Positions 61,787 through 64,000 of a stretch of DNA of 64,000 nucleotides are shown here, piece by piece (position 1 is the first letter of the stretch; each line of letters opens with the position of its first letter). The stretch comes from Chitinophagales bacterium (lineage in GTDB: Bacteria; Bacteroidota; Bacteroidia; Chitinophagales; Saprospiraceae): assembly GCA_013298955.1 (NCBI GenBank), contig JAAFJT010000009.1, positions 1 to 64,000 on the forward strand. Direction: 5' to 3'. The position numbers and the translations under genes are program-made. A model generated the notes under the pieces. That model was not told the DNA's origin. It did no database searches and saw only the letters and a list, made by a program, of their open reading frames with translations.

Positions 61787-62000
61787 TTCGTCGTTGGAAA
61801 ATTTACTTCCTACGAATCACGGGAAATATACTTTGCATCGGGTGGTTTTGGATACGATGGGAACGCGGATTAGGCGAATTCGCACGGATTTTTTTTAAAA
61901 TTCAGGGAAAATCCGTGAAAATTCGCCCAATCCGCGTTATCCGCGTTCCCATTGTATCGCAAAACCACTCAGTGCGAAATATAGGTTTCCCAACGACGAA
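61787..62000. repeat. Palindrome, family B copy 6, with extra outer stem
   Basis: Outermost arms TTCGTCGTTGG / CCAACGACGAA, then TATACTTTGCATCGGGTGG-type arms, then GATACGATGGGAACGCGGAT.. facing ..ATCCGCGTTCCCATTGTATC. The left inner arm lacks one 9-bp AACGCGGAT unit that the right arm has. It lies between the divergent frr and hisIE genes. Confidence 0.9.
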
Positions 62001-62080
62001 GGTTTTTAGAAGGAATCTAAGTTTTGGGACAACTTAAACCCACTAAAATGGTTTTATAATCCAATAAAAAAATCCGTATT

Positions 62081-62707
62081 ATGATACCAATTAATTTCAA
62101 TCCCCAAGCATTAGATTTTCAAAAAGGGGCTGGTCTGCTTCCTGCGATTATACAAGATGCTGATAATCAATCTGTTCTCATGTTGGGCTACATGGATGAG
62201 GCGGCATTAATGCAGTCCTTAGCGACTGGCAAAGTCACTTTTTTGAGTAGAACCAAAAATCGACTCTGGACAAAGGGCGAAACTTCGGGAAATTTCCTAC
62301 ACATCGTTTCCGTGCAGCAAGATTGCGATAAGGATACGTTGTTGATACAAGCGCGTCCTGCGGGTGCGGTGTGTCACACGGGAACGGACAATTGTTTTAA
62401 TACACAACCTGTTACACCACAACCGCATTTTTTAACGCATCTCGAACAGGTCATTCTTGCGCGAAAAGCAGAAAATCCAGCTACTTCTAAATCTTATACC
62501 AACAGTTTGTTTCAAAAAGGCATCAATAAAGTGGCGCAAAAAGTGGGTGAAGAAGCCATCGAATTAGTAATTGAAGCCAAAGATAATAATAAAGAACTGT
62601 TTTTAGGGGAAGCGGCGGATTTATTATATCATTATTTGGTCTTGTTGGCGGCGAAAGACGTGTCGTTAGAAGATGTATTAGCCGTTTTGCGGCAGCGACA
62701 TCGGTGA
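62081..62707 (+). CDS. hisIE: Bifunctional phosphoribosyl-AMP cyclohydrolase / phosphoribosyl-ATP pyrophosphohydrolase
   Basis: Second and third steps of histidine biosynthesis. 208 residues: HisI part (about 1-115) with MLGYMDEAAL, FLSRTKNRLWTKGETSGN and the metal-binding VQQDCDKDTLL / GAVCHTGTDNCF; HisE part (about 120-208) with KVGEEAIELVIEAKDNN and LGEAADLLYHYLVLL. No other his genes in the window. Confidence 0.97.
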   Translation: MIPINFNPQALDFQKGAGLLPAIIQDADNQSVLMLGYMDEAALMQSLATGKVTFLSRTKNRLWTKGETSGNFLHIVSVQQDCDKDTLLIQARPAGAVCHTGTDNCFNTQPVTPQPHFLTHLEQVILARKAENPATSKSYTNSLFQKGINKVAQKVGEEAIELVIEAKDNNKELFLGEAADLLYHYLVLLAAKDVSLEDVLAVLRQRHR

Positions 62708-62739
62708 GGTCTATTTTGAATAAATTAACCCTATCAAAT

Positions 62740-64000
62740 ATGTTTTTGAAAAAAATAAGTGTCACTTTTTTGATGATAAGTGCCGCATGGCAAGGGCAGG
62801 CAGCAGGCAAATTTGAACTGTCGCCTAAATTGCACACGGCTTATAATCAAGCCCTCAGTTTGCGTTTTGAGGAAGCTATCACTGCAATTGATGCCCTCAA
62901 AATCAGTGAACCCAACAATATGATGGTTTTTTTTGTTGAAAATTACATCGATTGTTTGAAAGTTTTCGTCAACGAAGAAGAACCTGAATTGCGTCGATTG
63001 GAAGTCAACAAGGATAAACGATTGGCTTTATTGAAAAAAGGGGATCCGAAATCGCCTTATTATCGATACACGCAGGCGCAAGTGCGTTTAATGTGGGCAA
63101 TGGCGCGCTTAAAATTCAATGAATATTTGACGGCAGTACGGGAAGTGAGTGCCGCCTTTTCCGATTTAGAAGAAAATCAACGGTTGTTTCCCCATTTTAT
63201 GCCAAATAAACAAGCATTAGGCGTATTACATTCGCTTGCGGGGAATATTCCAGATAATTATAAAACAGTCGTGAAATTTGTCAGTGGTTTGAATGGAACG
63301 TTGACACAAGGACAAGCCGAATTGGAAGAAGTCATCCAATATGCGCAAAAAAGTGATTATGCCTTTGAACAAGAAGCCTTAGTAATGTACGCGTTGATGA
63401 TGTTGCATTTGAATAATCAACCGCAACATGCTTGGAAAGTTATCAATAATGGGCGTTTGAAAGTGCAGGAAAATCCAATCGCCTGCCTTGCGATGGCAAA
63501 TATCGCCACGAAAACAGGGCATAATGATAGAGCTATTGAATTGTTGGAAAATCGTCCTGTTGGTTCGATGTATCATCCGTGTTGGTTTTCGGATTATAAT
63601 TTGGGTTTGGCAAAACTCTTTCGCGGGGATGCAGACGCGCCTAAACATTTTCAAACTTTTTTAAATCATTTCAAAGGCAAAAATTACGTCAAAGAAGCGT
63701 ATCGCAAATTGGCTTGGAATGCGTTGTTAAACAACGATTTAAATAATTATAAAAGTTATATAGAAAAATGTAAAACGCATGGTGCAACCATCATTGGCGA
63801 AGACCAATCGGCTCAAAAGGAGGCAAAATCGGGTATTGTGCCTGATATAACGATTTTGCGCGGGCGACTTTTTTTCGATGGCGGTTATTATAGCAAAGCA
63901 TTATCGACTTTTAATCAAAAAAAAATAGAGGATTTTCCAACAGATGCGTTGCGTTTGGAATATTTGTATCGATTGGGGCGCGTATATCAGATGACGGGCA
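62740..64000 (+). CDS. Exported tetratricopeptide-type protein, 3' end beyond window
   Basis: An open frame of 420 codons reaches the window end without a stop. Start ATG at 62740 (MFLKKISVTFLMISAAWQGQ), 32 bp after hisIE, with a signal peptide; a TTG at 62716 is also in frame. Helical repeats typical of TPR follow: HTAYNQALSLRFEEAITAID, KTGHNDRAIELLENRP, GGYYSKALSTFNQKK. Probably an outer-envelope or periplasmic scaffold; function unknown. Confidence 0.8.
   Translation, partial: MFLKKISVTFLMISAAWQGQAAGKFELSPKLHTAYNQALSLRFEEAITAIDALKISEPNNMMVFFVENYIDCLKVFVNEEEPELRRLEVNKDKRLALLKKGDPKSPYYRYTQAQVRLMWAMARLKFNEYLTAVREVSAAFSDLEENQRLFPHFMPNKQALGVLHSLAGNIPDNYKTVVKFVSGLNGTLTQGQAELEEVIQYAQKSDYAFEQEALVMYALMMLHLNNQPQHAWKVINNGRLKVQENPIACLAMANIATKTGHNDRAIELLENRPVGSMYHPCWFSDYNLGLAKLFRGDADAPKHFQTFLNHFKGKNYVKEAYRKLAWNALLNNDLNNYKSYIEKCKTHGATIIGEDQSAQKEAKSGIVPDITILRGRLFFDGGYYSKALSTFNQKKIEDFPTDALRLEYLYRLGRVYQMTG

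Overview
The window comes from a Bacteroidota genome, probably a gliding or T9SS-bearing lineage such as Saprospiria or Chitinophagia (the class is an inference). The evidence is as follows. Several exported proteins carry type IX secretion sorting domains. Two PorP/SprF proteins and a giant SprB-repeat protein with a gliding-type C-terminal domain are present. Many genes have a TAnnTTTG -7 box, and start codons are preceded by A/T-rich sequence rather than Shine-Dalgarno motifs. The amine oxidase, the GH3/beta-lactamase fusion and the ParC-type topoisomerase subunit also look Bacteroidota-like. I see no tRNA, rRNA, CRISPR array, prophage or intact transposon.

Layout. 1-9.4 kb: DsbD-like reductase with a doubled periplasmic domain, DinB protein, choice-of-anchor B surface protein, gpmI (-), an amidotransferase-like exported protein. 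9.7-16.4 kb (all -): GH3/beta-lactamase fusion, MATE exporter, glutaryl-CoA dehydrogenase, the relic of an AAA-ATPase/nuclease gene. 16.5-24.5 kb: polyprenyl synthase (+), then (-) recO, a DUF1015 protein, a lone transketolase N-half, and the translation cluster rplM-rpsI-rpsB-tsf-pyrH. 24.9-38.6 kb: copper amine oxidase, LytS-type kinase, M28 peptidase, a candidate non-coding RNA, PorP/SprF, parC, a 29-residue bS22-like protein, RNase E/G, and a secreted deacetylase with PA14 and T9SS domains. 39.4-48.4 kb: a surface-adhesin operon of cohesin protein, 2,256-residue cohesin/SprB-repeat protein and SprF partner. 48.8-64 kb: DUF2807 protein, GH18 chitinase, Wzz-like protein, TlpA thioredoxin, MoxR ATPase, lpdA, LamG protein, exported unknown protein, EamA transporter followed by a broken partial copy, an unknown cytoplasmic protein, frr, hisIE, and a TPR protein cut by the window end.

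Functional links. The adhesin operon pairs a type-B-CTD protein with the PorP/SprF protein such proteins are known to need. The choice-of-anchor B, deacetylase, cohesin and chitinase proteins have type-A tails for the same secretion system. The ribosomal and frr/pyrH/tsf genes are housekeeping.

The most unusual aspect is intergenic. Nearly every gap holds a long, near-perfect palindrome from one of about seven sequence families. In three unrelated families the arms are built from degenerate direct repeats spaced about 9 bp apart. Some palindromes have expanded into tandem arrays, abut or supply stop codons, or occur where no gene ends. They are probably terminators in part, but the 9-bp periodicity, matching changes in the two arms and unit-by-unit inversion suggest a replicating or maintained repeat system that I cannot assign to a known class.
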